A stretch of 33,498 bases of DNA from the NCBI GenBank assembly GCA_944391435.1, contig CALXTP010000073.1:1-33498 (forward strand). Reading direction: 5' to 3'. The DNA comes from an uncultured Alphaproteobacteria bacterium. Lineage in GTDB: Bacteria; Pseudomonadota; Alphaproteobacteria; RF32; CAG-239. Positions within the stretch are counted from its first letter, which is position 1. Each line of letters begins with the position of its first letter. Below, piece after piece: positions 16,201-23,146 of this stretch. The notes below the pieces were generated by a model. That model had not been told where the DNA came from. It ran no database searches and saw nothing but the letters and a program-made list of their open reading frames with translations. The translations under genes were made by a program, and so were the position numbers.

Positions 16201-16806
16201 ATGCGTGGCAAAAATAACGAAACCGGTTACACCATGATAGAAACCATCATGTACATCAGCATATTGGGAGTCTTAGGCGTCGTTCTGGCTTCTTATGCCA
16301 ATGCCGTATTCACCCGATACAAAACCGGACGGATAGCCCAGCAGATTCTTGATTTGAAAAAAGCCATCCTGTCCTATACGGCTGCCGAGGAAGACTATTC
16401 CACTCTTGATAAAACCAAAATGCAGGAAGACAAAGCCATTCCTCTGGATATGCGCGACCTGCACCACGCCTTGGGCGGCAGCATAGAGCTGGGGCCAGTC
16501 GGCAACAGCACCACCAGCAAATACCTCTATTACATAACATTCAGCGGCATTTATCAAAAAGGTTGCATTGAATTATTATCGCAAGGGCAGTTTTACGGCG
16601 ACGGCTCAGAAATGGATACTTTGATTGTCAATGACCGTACGGCCTGGTATTATGACGGGTCTTTTTACGATTCCAGCGATATCCCCACCCGCCACCGGAT
16701 GCAGTCTGCCTCCAATCCGGCTATATCCGTCCGCCCGACGATGGAACAGATTACCAATGCCTGCAACCGCAAAGACGACAACAGCATTACCTGGATATTC
16801 AGCTGA
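16201..16806 (+). CDS. Type IV pilin-like protein (prepilin signal, PilS-like), 201 aa
   Basis: The N-terminus is a short prepilin leader ending in Gly9, followed by the methylated-Tyr/Phe position and hydrophobic helix YTMIETIMYISILGVLGVVLA, with the Glu at position +5 that is needed for pilin assembly. A prepilin peptidase should cut after Gly9, outside the membrane helix. The globular part (about residues 40-201) has two cysteines (KGCIEL and TNACNRK) that could close the typical pilin D-loop. The start at 16201 is chosen over the ATG at 16180 because GGGAGGGAGG lies between the two, 8 nt before 16201. No assembly ATPase, platform or peptidase gene is in this window, so the protein may be used by a machine encoded elsewhere. 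Confidence 0.8.
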   Translation: MRGKNNETGYTMIETIMYISILGVLGVVLASYANAVFTRYKTGRIAQQILDLKKAILSYTAAEEDYSTLDKTKMQEDKAIPLDMRDLHHALGGSIELGPVGNSTTSKYLYYITFSGIYQKGCIELLSQGQFYGDGSEMDTLIVNDRTAWYYDGSFYDSSDIPTRHRMQSASNPAISVRPTMEQITNACNRKDDNSITWIFS

Positions 16807-16884
16807 GCCCGAACTTCCCGCCGCCAATCCGGCACATCAAAAACAAAAAAATAAGACAAATAGTTAATTACTGGCTTTTTTTGC

Positions 16885-16912
16885 TTGCAGTTAGAATTTC
16901 TGTTGCTATTTT
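16885..16912 (+). promoter_or_regulatory. Tentative promoter of the dksA cluster
   Basis: TTGCAG (16885-16890), 16 nt, TATTTT (16907-16912) lies about 58 nt before dksA. Both boxes are only partial matches. Confidence 0.3.
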
Positions 16913-16969
16913 ATCATAAAATAATTTTCTGGAGTATTGTTCACATCATAACGATAAGGAGAGAGAACG

Positions 16970-17395
16970 ATGGAAAATGCAGTGACCTTGCCGCCGGATT
17001 ACGTTCCGAGTAAAGACGAAGAATACATGAACGATATGCAGCTGGAATATTTCCGGCAAAAACTGCTGGCCTGGAAAAAAGATTTATTAAACCAGTCCAG
17101 CGGCACTCTGGAAGACTTGCGCCAAGGCGGTTTAAACCAGCCTGATGACATTGACCGCGCCTCGTTGGAAACGGACAAATCCATTGACCTGCGCACCAAA
17201 GACCGCGCCCGCAAGCTGATTATAAAAATTGACGAAGCGCTTGACCGGATTGATGACGGGACATACGGCTATTGCGAAGAAACCGGCGAAGAAATAGGCA
17301 TAGACCGCCTATTGGCGCGCCCGATAGCCACCTTGTGCGTAGAAGCGCAGGAACGCCACGAACGCATGGAAAAAACTTACGATAATGAAGCCTGA
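16970..17395 (+). CDS. dksA: RNA polymerase-binding transcription factor DksA, 141 aa
   Basis: DksA enters the secondary channel of RNA polymerase and with ppGpp tunes rRNA and amino-acid promoters. The coiled-coil (about 20-100) contains the tip motif DDIDRASLET, with Asp62 and Ala64 at the positions of the functional Asp74/Ala76 of E. coli. The globular end reads YCEETGEEIGIDRLLARPIATLCVEAQERHER. Of the four zinc cysteines of E. coli DksA only two remain (Cys102, Cys123); the others are Thr105 and Ala126. Loss of part of this zinc site is usual in alphaproteobacteria. AAGGAGAG stands just before the ATG. It heads a tight cluster with maf, RNase E/G and yacG. Confidence 0.93.
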   Translation: MENAVTLPPDYVPSKDEEYMNDMQLEYFRQKLLAWKKDLLNQSSGTLEDLRQGGLNQPDDIDRASLETDKSIDLRTKDRARKLIIKIDEALDRIDDGTYGYCEETGEEIGIDRLLARPIATLCVEAQERHERMEKTYDNEA

Positions 17396-17418
17396 AAAAG
17401 CAGGTTGACGGCAAAATA

Positions 17419-17994
17419 ATGGAACAGGCAAAAAACTTCATATTGGCTTCGGGATCGCCGCAGCGTCGTGCGCTGTTGGAAAGCATCGGCTACGCGCCCA
17501 AAGGCATTTGCGCAGCAAACATTGATGAAACGCCGCTTGCCGGAGAAAAGCCCCTGCCTTATATCCGCCGCATGGCACGCGCCAAAGCATTGGCTGTCGC
17601 GGCCAATATGCCCGGAGAAAACATTTTAAGCGCCGACACCATAATTGTCGCCGACCGCCGGATTATTCAAAAATCGCCGGACGCCGCAACCCAGACGGAA
17701 GTTATGAAATTGCTCTCGGGGCGTACGCACCGGGTCATAACGTCTGTCTGCCTGTCTGCCCAAAACGGGCGCATCAGCCAAAAGACGGTTACAACCAAAA
17801 TTGTCATGAAACATTTAGACAACACAGAGATTGAAGAATACGTCGCCTCCGGTGAATGGTGCGGAGTCGCCGGCTACAAGATAGAAGGAATGCTTGCCGG
17901 CTACGTCAAAAAGATTGTCGGATCATATTCGGGCGTCATAGGCCTGCCCCTGTATGAAACCAAAAATTTATTAAACGGTGCCGGCATCCGCTGA
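17419..17994 (+). CDS. maf: Maf-like nucleoside triphosphate pyrophosphatase, 191 aa
   Basis: Maf-family enzymes hydrolyse non-canonical or selected NTPs to NMP and pyrophosphate and have been linked to septum formation. The N-terminal FILASGSPQRRALL is the family signature (SxSPRR-type loop). Downstream are NILSADTIIV (catalytic Asp), a Thr/His-rich KLLSGRTHRVITSV, and the closing GEWCGVAGYKIEG and YSGVIGLPLYET. The length is normal. It follows dksA by 23 nt and precedes RNase E/G by 46 nt; maf beside an RNase E/G gene and yacG is a common alphaproteobacterial arrangement. The ribosome-binding site is weak, consistent with translation within an operon. Confidence 0.93.
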   Translation: MEQAKNFILASGSPQRRALLESIGYAPKGICAANIDETPLAGEKPLPYIRRMARAKALAVAANMPGENILSADTIIVADRRIIQKSPDAATQTEVMKLLSGRTHRVITSVCLSAQNGRISQKTVTTKIVMKHLDNTEIEEYVASGEWCGVAGYKIEGMLAGYVKKIVGSYSGVIGLPLYETKNLLNGAGIR

Positions 17995-18040
17995 CGGCGG
18001 TACCCCGGCAAAAGCAACCTTAACCCAAGGAGCAAAAATA

Positions 18041-19210
18041 ATGATAAAAGCAGATACGATAGTTTATGAAAAATCAGGCATAGATGCCTGCCTCGCCGTA
18101 TTGGACGAAGGACATCTCCGCGAATTTGAAGTTTTTAATGAGAGCGGTGCCGCCGAAGGCAACGTTTATCTCGGCCGCATAGTCAAAAAGGTGCCGCTGG
18201 CCGATGACAAATTCGGATTTATGGTTAACATCGGCGACGACAAAGAAGCTTTTATGAGCGCACAGGAACGCGGCCTGCTTGAAGTCAATATGACAGAAGG
18301 CCAGTGTGTTGTCGTACAGGTTTCAAAAGAAGCCCGTGCAGACAAAGGCGCCAAGCTGGTACGCGCCGTCCAGATTGCCGGCACCTACCTGGTTTACCGC
18401 CCGTTCGGAACTTTTGTTGATGTTTCAACAAAAATCACCGATGAAGAAAAGGCAAACGAGCTGCACGCCGCCGTTACCAAAAACGTCAGCTCGCAGCAGG
18501 AAGGATGGGTTGTCCGCACCGCTGCGGCCGAAGCCGACATCAATACCGTTATTGAAGAAATGGCCGAATTGCGCAGCATTTATGAAAATATCCGTATCAA
18601 GGCCCGTTCAGCTAACGCGCCGGCCTTATTGTATGCCAAAGAAAACCCGCTGTTTAACTTAATCCGCCGCTACCGTGGCACATTGCAAAACGTCATCGTC
18701 AACGACCACACGCTGGAAGATAAGGTCAAAGCCGTTTTTGCCGGCAACGTCAGTTACGAAGCCGACCCGAGCGAGCGTTTCGGCCTGCAGGATATGTTAC
18801 AGGAAGCTTTGCAAAAAACTGTCCGATTGCCATCCGGTGGAGAAATCCACATTGAAGAAACCCGCGCTTTTGTCGCCATAGACGTAGACAGTGCCGGGCA
18901 CATAGCCCGCGGCGAAACCGACAACCTGAACAAAGAAGCTGCCCGCGAAATTGCCCGCCAGATTTTGCTGCGCAACCTGGCCGGAAAAATCATCATAGAC
19001 TTCGCCGGCTCCGGCGAATACCGTTTTATGCGCGGCATTATGGACATTTTGGATGAAGAGCTGGCCGGCGACGCTCTGGGCGCCCGCGTTTTAGGCTTAA
19101 GCAAAGCCGGCAACGTAGAAATCATCCGCCGCCGCAAACACCCGAGCTTGCTGGAGCAGTTTTCGGCAGAATGTCCGACCTGCGGCGGCACCGGACGCGT
19201 GGAGCCGTAA
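18041..19210 (+). CDS. rng: Ribonuclease E/G family protein, short (389 aa)
   Basis: This is an endoribonuclease of the RNase E/G family, involved in rRNA and mRNA maturation. An S1-type RNA-binding part is seen at GNVYLGRIVKKVPLADDKFGFMVNIG (about 43-68). The 5'-sensor/RNase H-like region follows. The DNase I-like catalytic part has FVAIDVDSAGH and KIIIDFAGSGEYR, supplying the two metal-binding aspartates. The zinc-link-like motif CPTCGGTG is at the very C-terminus. At 389 aa it is shorter than E. coli RNase G (about 490) and lacks any degradosome tail. The start at 18041 has AAGGAG 8 nt upstream; an upstream in-frame ATG at 17978 lies inside maf and is unlikely. yacG follows after one nucleotide. 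The choice between RNase G and a minimal RNase E is uncertain. Confidence 0.9.
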   Translation: MIKADTIVYEKSGIDACLAVLDEGHLREFEVFNESGAAEGNVYLGRIVKKVPLADDKFGFMVNIGDDKEAFMSAQERGLLEVNMTEGQCVVVQVSKEARADKGAKLVRAVQIAGTYLVYRPFGTFVDVSTKITDEEKANELHAAVTKNVSSQQEGWVVRTAAAEADINTVIEEMAELRSIYENIRIKARSANAPALLYAKENPLFNLIRRYRGTLQNVIVNDHTLEDKVKAVFAGNVSYEADPSERFGLQDMLQEALQKTVRLPSGGEIHIEETRAFVAIDVDSAGHIARGETDNLNKEAAREIARQILLRNLAGKIIIDFAGSGEYRFMRGIMDILDEELAGDALGARVLGLSKAGNVEIIRRRKHPSLLEQFSAECPTCGGTGRVEP

Positions 19211-19211
19211 G

Positions 19212-19430
19212 ATGGACAGTGAAAAATCTTCCGGACAGGCGGCAGACGCCGCCCCGACGGCCAAAGTGGTAAAAGTCCACAAATGCCCGATTTGCGGCAA
19301 GCTGACCGATAATGCCAAATACCGCCCGTTTTGTTCCAAGCGCTGTGCAGACATAGACCTGGGCAACTGGTTTACCGAAGGCTATGTCATAGAGGGCAAG
19401 GCGCCGATAGACGAAGAAGAAGGCGAATAA
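19212..19430 (+). CDS. yacG: DNA gyrase inhibitor YacG, 72 aa
   Basis: YacG is a small zinc protein that binds GyrB and inhibits gyrase in E. coli. The four zinc cysteines are visible in KCPICGK and PFCSKRC, followed by the conserved IDLGNWFTEGYVI segment. The length is normal, with a slightly longer, disordered N-terminal lead and an acidic tail. The ATG begins one nucleotide after the RNase E/G stop codon, so the two are translationally linked. A terminator at 19456-19492 closes the cluster. Confidence 0.93.
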   Translation: MDSEKSSGQAADAAPTAKVVKVHKCPICGKLTDNAKYRPFCSKRCADIDLGNWFTEGYVIEGKAPIDEEEGE

Positions 19431-19455
19431 CATAACCGCCTGGCATTTAAGCATA

Positions 19456-19492
19456 AAAAAACAGGTTTCGCCCAAAGGCAAAACCTGTTTTT
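19456..19492. terminator. Bidirectional rho-independent terminator
   Basis: AAAACAGGTTT, with an inner GCC/GGC pair, pairs with AAACCTGTTTT and is flanked by A and T runs. It ends the dksA-yacG cluster and can also end the leftward gene finishing at 19533. Confidence 0.8.
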
Positions 19493-19532
19493 AAACTGTT
19501 CACAAAACCTCTCGCTAACGCTTCTTCGTCGT

Positions 19533-20174
19533 TCAGCATATATTGCCTAAGCCTCTATCACGAATAGCCTCCAATGCTTCAAAAGAAAGCTTTTGACAAT
19601 GGAGAAATCTATAAAATAACGTCTGATCGGCGTCGGGATTTAAACTTTTGATAAACGCGACCTGCACTTCAGGAGAAAATTTTTGACACTCAACCAAATC
19701 AGATATGTAACACCTTCTATCAACGACAATCTTCATCAGCGCCTCAGAGCAGAGTCGGCGCACTGATAGCAAATGACATGTCAATTGGATGTCACCTATA
19801 TCAACCAACGCCACCTGCACTTCGGGAAAAAGGTGTTTCTGATAGTTGATCAAACGATAATACCATAGCGATCTGCCGCTCTTAACAATCCACATCTGCA
19901 CCTCACGGGAAAGTTGATTCTGAGCACTTGTTATATGAACAGACATCATCGCATCAACAAGCTCTATATTCCCGGTATTGCAAATGGCCATTTGCACCTC
20001 AGGAATAAGTGGGCGATTATAAATCATACGCTTGATATAAATTAAGTTTCCGATATCAAAAATAGCCCACTGCAACTCAGGAGGCACTGGCTGCGTAGCT
20101 ATCAGATCCAAAACCATTCTTTCACAACAGGTGTTGATAAACGACGTCCATTCCGCTCTAGATAAATTTTTCAT
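19533..20174 (-). CDS. Helical-repeat (about 27-residue unit) protein, 213 aa
   Basis: No named family recognised. The protein is built of seven or eight tandem units of about 25-31 residues. The pattern is P-E-V-Q-x-A-I-x-x-x-G-[ND]-I-x-L-x-x-x-L-L: PELQWAIFDIGN, PEVQMAICNTGN, REVQMWIVKSGR, PEVQVALVDIGD, SEALMKIVVDRR, PEVQVAFIKSLN and FEALEAIRDRGL. This predicts a short two-helix solenoid, as in HEAT or ankyrin-like scaffolds, suited to protein binding. There is no signal peptide. The gene at 20677-21138 has similar but weaker units. The leader contains a hairpin (20196-20228), and no Shine-Dalgarno sequence precedes the ATG. Function unknown. Confidence 0.7.
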   Translation of the reverse strand: MKNLSRAEWTSFINTCCERMVLDLIATQPVPPELQWAIFDIGNLIYIKRMIYNRPLIPEVQMAICNTGNIELVDAMMSVHITSAQNQLSREVQMWIVKSGRSLWYYRLINYQKHLFPEVQVALVDIGDIQLTCHLLSVRRLCSEALMKIVVDRRCYISDLVECQKFSPEVQVAFIKSLNPDADQTLFYRFLHCQKLSFEALEAIRDRGLGNIC

Positions 20175-20394
20175 AATTTCGGTTTCTTTTTTTATACGAG
20201 GTTAAGCTCCTTTTAGCCGAATCCTCGTGAAACGATGCCGCATAGGAACCGCTTCAGGATTAAAAATTTAATTGACAGAACACAGTTACCATCCCAAACC
20301 AAATCATAATCCGGAAAAGGAAAACCCAAACCAAATTTATGAAAAGTTCAAAATAATAAGCCATATTCTTACATTGTATAACTTTATTGTACCT

Positions 20395-20470
20395 TATTTT
20401 TCAGCAGTTTGCAAGAAAATCTTTTATGTATTTTAAATATCTTATCTTTTGGCACAACTGCTGAAAAATA
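20395..20470. repeat. Inverted repeat, 15-bp perfect arms, 46-nt spacer
   Basis: TATTTTTCAGCAGTT (20395-20409) is repeated inverted as AACTGCTGAAAAATA (20456-20470). The AT-rich spacer has no coding potential. It could be a long hairpin in a transcript, a remnant of a small mobile element, or a protein-binding pair. No target-site duplication was identified. Confidence 0.7.
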
Positions 20471-20624
20471 AAGTGCTGATTCTGCAGTTTTTTCCAACCC
20501 CTCTCCGGCACCAGATTCGCCACACTCCGCACCTATCTCGCGTCACCTGTTACCTCGCCGCCGCCATTCCCCAAACTTCGCCGCACCGCCCCACAAAAAA
20601 CGCCAATCGCCCACCACTTTTCCC

Positions 20625-20663
20625 AAAAAAAAAGCCTTCACCCTCTCGGATGAAAGCCTCTTT
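20625..20663 (-). terminator. Rho-independent terminator of the gene at 20677-21138
   Basis: Read leftward, AGGCTTTCATCC pairs, with G-U pairs, with GGGTGAAGGCTT and runs into nine T. It lies 14 nt beyond the stop codon. Confidence 0.8.
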
Positions 20664-20676
20664 TTCAAGGTTCGCG

Positions 20677-21138
20677 TTAAAACGCGCCATAACGTTTTTG
20701 AAATTCGTCAATCAGCCCGGAATCTTCCAGATAAGTCCGGATTTCATACCCTTCTAACGCCACTTTGCCCCAATAGCCAAAATAGGCATCTGTCAATTCG
20801 GTATGCCCGAGCTTTATCAAAGCGATAGCGTTCTTGTCTTGCAGCCGATACGGCGGGTGTCCGTTATTACCGCTAACAAACCTGAATAGCAGCGGAATAT
20901 CTTTCTGCTCAATCAAGCGGCATACAACATCTTCCGACAACAAAACCGGAGAAGCCATCAAAAAACTGACCGCTCTGTCATCTCCATGTTTCAACACGGC
21001 CTCAACAAACGCATCGGACGGATCACACCACTGTTGGCTCTCGTCCATACCTTGCAACACAAGCAAAATCAATTCCGCATCATAATGCTCCAGCAGATAC
21101 TTTTCTACCGGCAGCAATTTTGAATTGTCCTTTCTCAT
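20677..21138 (-). CDS. Hypothetical helical-repeat protein, 153 aa
   Basis: Not recognised as a named family. It is helical, with about four units resembling those of the protein at 19533-20174: DAFVEAVLKHGDDRAVSFLM, EDVVCRLIEQKDIPLLFRF, and KNAIALIKLGHTELTDAYF share the hydrophobic spacing and the central G-[DH]-x-x-L turn. This suggests a paralogous solenoid. No signal peptide or membrane segment is present. It is its own transcription unit, with a promoter candidate at 21188-21215, a U-rich leader of about 45 nt without a Shine-Dalgarno sequence, and a terminator at 20625-20663. Function unknown. Confidence 0.7.
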   Translation of the reverse strand: MRKDNSKLLPVEKYLLEHYDAELILLVLQGMDESQQWCDPSDAFVEAVLKHGDDRAVSFLMASPVLLSEDVVCRLIEQKDIPLLFRFVSGNNGHPPYRLQDKNAIALIKLGHTELTDAYFGYWGKVALEGYEIRTYLEDSGLIDEFQKRYGAF

Positions 21139-21187
21139 AAAAATAAATGAATAAAATTAATAAACAAAAAAATAAAGCAATACCCCG

Positions 21188-21215
21188 CTTTTAGCACCAT
21201 TGCGCCAAAAGTCAA
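21188..21215 (-). promoter_or_regulatory. Candidate promoter of the gene at 20677-21138
   Basis: On the minus strand TTGACT (21210-21215), 16 nt, TAAAAG (21188-21193). It starts just beyond the stop codon of the pentapeptide-repeat gene and lies about 50 nt before the ATG at 21138. Confidence 0.4.
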
Positions 21216-21224
21216 TATTTTTTA

Positions 21225-21866
21225 TCAATAGGAATCAAGCACTTTAATCCCCAGCAGGCGCACCAGTCCGCCAGCCTGCCGTGCCGTAATCACCGCTCCG
21301 CGCAATTCGGAAAAATCGCTGGAGAGTGTCACGCCGCCGATTTCCGTATCAGTCAAATCAACCCCGGAAAAATAAGTCTTAAAACAATTTGTCCCGGAAA
21401 AATCCGCCTCCACCGGCTGCAAGTTTTGCAATCTGCATTCGGAAAACTCAGAATCAACAAGCCGCGTTTTTTCCAAAAGCACCGACCTTAGCAATCCTCC
21501 GTTCAGATTAACATATTGCAGCAAACTGTTTATAAACGCCGTATCCTTCAAAACCGCACCGGTCAGTGTACACCCGACAAATTTGCAGTCTTTGGCATAA
21601 ATGCCTTGCCAATAGCAGCCCTCAAAATTACAATTTACAAAAGAACATTGCTCAATCAAAGCCTTATTCCACGACGTTTTATAAAAGCTGCAATTTTTGA
21701 ATTTACACCCTGACAGGTGCACCGTATCAAAATCCGTCCGGTCAAAAGTTCCGCCGTCAAAAACAAGCCCCTGTCCTGAAGCATTGGCAATTTCCCCTTC
21801 TTCAACAGCCTCTGTCGCCATCGGTTGCAAAAGCGGAAAAACCGGCTTTTGCCATAATTTAGGCAT
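21225..21866 (-). CDS. Pentapeptide-repeat protein, 213 aa
   Basis: From about residue 33 to 185 every fifth residue is Phe/Leu/Val preceded by a small residue, as in LSGCKFKNCSFYKTSW, QCSFVNCNFEGCYWQG and VDLTDTEIGGVTL. This is the right-handed quadrilateral beta-helix of pentapeptide-repeat proteins. The end, LRGAVITARQAGGLVRLLGIKVLD, is a frequent C-terminal cap of such proteins and is also seen in the Qnr gyrase-protecting group, whose length (about 218 aa) is similar. That alone does not show a gyrase role. Eight cysteines line the helix. The ATG overlaps the stop codon of the M20 peptidase by 8 nt, so translation is coupled to it. Confidence 0.88.
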   Translation of the reverse strand: MPKLWQKPVFPLLQPMATEAVEEGEIANASGQGLVFDGGTFDRTDFDTVHLSGCKFKNCSFYKTSWNKALIEQCSFVNCNFEGCYWQGIYAKDCKFVGCTLTGAVLKDTAFINSLLQYVNLNGGLLRSVLLEKTRLVDSEFSECRLQNLQPVEADFSGTNCFKTYFSGVDLTDTEIGGVTLSSDFSELRGAVITARQAGGLVRLLGIKVLDSY

Positions 21867-22965
21867 CTGCCAGGCTCCTCAGGTATTCAATCTGGATTTG
21901 CGCCAGCTCTTCAACCGATTGTAAAACCACATATTCGCCGTCGCCATGCATTCCTTCGCCGGAACCCGAGTGCATAATCACGGTTGCCCCTTTTTCGGCA
22001 AACAGCCGCGCGTCGGTCGCCCCACCGATTTGCTGAAACTCTATCGGACGCCGCATAATCTTTTCCGCCTGCTTTTTATAGTTTAAAATCTGCGGATTTT
22101 TTTCGCTCATCACCACCGGGGTTGAAGAAGAAACGACCTTATAGCTGACACCTTCGGCGCAGGCCTCCTGGATATTCATCTCCAGCTCTTCAAGCATAGA
22201 CGTCTCCGTCAGCCGGATGTCAAGCAATGCTTCGGCATGCCCTGCAATAATGTTTGAAACTTCGCCGCCGTTTATCAGGGCAACATGCATCGTATCAACC
22301 CATGTATCTTCCGGCGCGCCGCTGTTCATGTCAAAATAGGGATACTTTTCTCTGAGGTTGGCAATCGTCCGCATCAGCATTTCATTGGCATCAAGCCCTT
22401 CCCAGGGTGTAGAGCCGTGCGCTTGTCTGCCTTCGGCTATCAATTTGACAAACACCGGATTTTTGCATTTATTGATAATTTTGGCAATATCGCCGCCGAC
22501 ATCATTATCCAACACGACATTTGCCGTCAAATCCGGATATTTTTTCAAAAAGGCATGCGTGCTTTTGCTGCCTTTTTCTTCATCGGTAGATAAAATAATC
22601 CCGAATTTGACCGGCAATTTGTGTTCCAAGACATAATGCATGGAATTCATTGCCACCGCAGCAAAAGATTTCATATCAAGCGTCCCCCGCCCGTACATTT
22701 TGCCCTCGGCAACACGCGGTTCAAACATATCATCGGCAGCCTTGACCACATCAATATGCCCCAAAACCAGGGCATCTTGCTTCATCTCGGAATTATTGCT
22801 GATATAAATAACCGGGCTCGCATCGTCAAACCGTTCAATCCGCACGCACGCCGCCGTTCCCGCAAAACTGTCGGCAATATAGGCCAGACATTTGTCAATT
22901 TCAATATTATTGCCCGTTTCGGTTCTGAAACGCACCAAATCTTCTATCGTTTTAATTAATTCCAT
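21859..22965 (-). CDS. M20-family metallopeptidase/amidohydrolase (ArgE/DapE-like), 368 aa
   Basis: This is a cytosolic di-zinc hydrolase of the M20 family, whose members remove acyl groups from amino acids (ArgE, DapE) or cleave small peptides. Ligands and catalytic residues are visible: GHIDVV (His70, Asp72), GRGTLDMK (Asp97), STDEEKGS (catalytic Glu129, ligand Glu130), VLDNDVGGD (Asp153/155) and HGDGEYV (His340). The dimerisation lid contains QAHGSTPWEGLDAN. The length is normal. Nothing in the context decides between acetylornithine deacetylase, succinyl-diaminopimelate desuccinylase or a peptidase. AGAGAGGA precedes the ATG. Its stop codon overlaps the pentapeptide-repeat gene, an unusual pairing. 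A hairpin at 22984-23008 sits in the leader. Confidence 0.9.
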   Translation of the reverse strand: MELIKTIEDLVRFRTETGNNIEIDKCLAYIADSFAGTAACVRIERFDDASPVIYISNNSEMKQDALVLGHIDVVKAADDMFEPRVAEGKMYGRGTLDMKSFAAVAMNSMHYVLEHKLPVKFGIILSTDEEKGSKSTHAFLKKYPDLTANVVLDNDVGGDIAKIINKCKNPVFVKLIAEGRQAHGSTPWEGLDANEMLMRTIANLREKYPYFDMNSGAPEDTWVDTMHVALINGGEVSNIIAGHAEALLDIRLTETSMLEELEMNIQEACAEGVSYKVVSSSTPVVMSEKNPQILNYKKQAEKIMRRPIEFQQIGGATDARLFAEKGATVIMHSGSGEGMHGDGEYVVLQSVEELAQIQIEYLRSLADA

Positions 22966-22983
22966 AGCTTTCCTCTCTTTACT

Positions 22984-23008
22984 GTGCTGCCGTACACTTT
23001 GGCAGCAC
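22984..23008 (-). promoter_or_regulatory. Hairpin in the leader of the M20 gene
   Basis: GTGCTGCC (22984-22991) and GGCAGCAC (23001-23008) form a perfect 8-bp stem with a 9-nt loop. On the minus strand the stem ends only a few nucleotides before the Shine-Dalgarno sequence of the M20 gene. It could be an operator or an RNA structure affecting translation. Confidence 0.45.
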
Positions 23009-23044
23009 CAAAAACTGACGCCAGTTTATTTTGCCTTTTGCAAA

Positions 23045-23073
23045 CAAATAGTTAATTTCGGATTTAAAATCAA
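23045..23073 (-). promoter_or_regulatory. Candidate promoter of the M20-pentapeptide operon
   Basis: On the minus strand TTGATT (23068-23073), 17 nt, TATTTG (23045-23050). Transcription would begin near 23038, upstream of the hairpin at 22984-23008. Confidence 0.4.
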
Positions 23074-23146
23074 GCACTTGGCTTTCCGATTTAAATTGAC
23101 AAAATAAAGATACGCCATTTCCTGTCTGCTAAATATAAATTATGGC

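Larger units (their letters stand above)
20175..20676. other. 502-nt intergenic region without a gene
   Basis: I see no convincing gene here. From left to right it holds the leader of the leftward gene ending at 19533, with a hairpin ACGAGG (20196-20201)/CCTCGT (20223-20228) and inner GCT/AGC. An AT-rich stretch (about 20330-20450) contains a 15-bp inverted repeat, then a C-rich, purine-poor stretch (about 20495-20620), then the terminator of the gene at 20677. No clear promoter for the 20174 gene was found. The C-rich stretch is open in one rightward frame, but the composition (Pro/His/Arg-rich) and overlap with the next gene argue against coding. Confidence 0.6.

Noticed and set aside
17978-18040. 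Upstream RNase E/G start at 17978
   Set aside because: It lies inside maf; the ATG at 18041 has AAGGAG at ideal spacing and begins with the usual family N-terminus.
20449-20757. Rightward open frame of 102 codons
   Set aside because: Low-complexity Pro/His/Arg composition, and it overlaps a terminator and the start of a better-supported leftward gene.
21225-21866. Calling the pentapeptide-repeat protein a Qnr quinolone-resistance determinant
   Set aside because: Length and C-terminal cap are shared by many pentapeptide proteins; no specific Qnr loop features could be confirmed by eye.
23052-23067. CtrA-like TTAA...TTAA pair
   Set aside because: The spacing is 8 nt instead of the required 7, and AT-rich DNA gives such pairs by chance.
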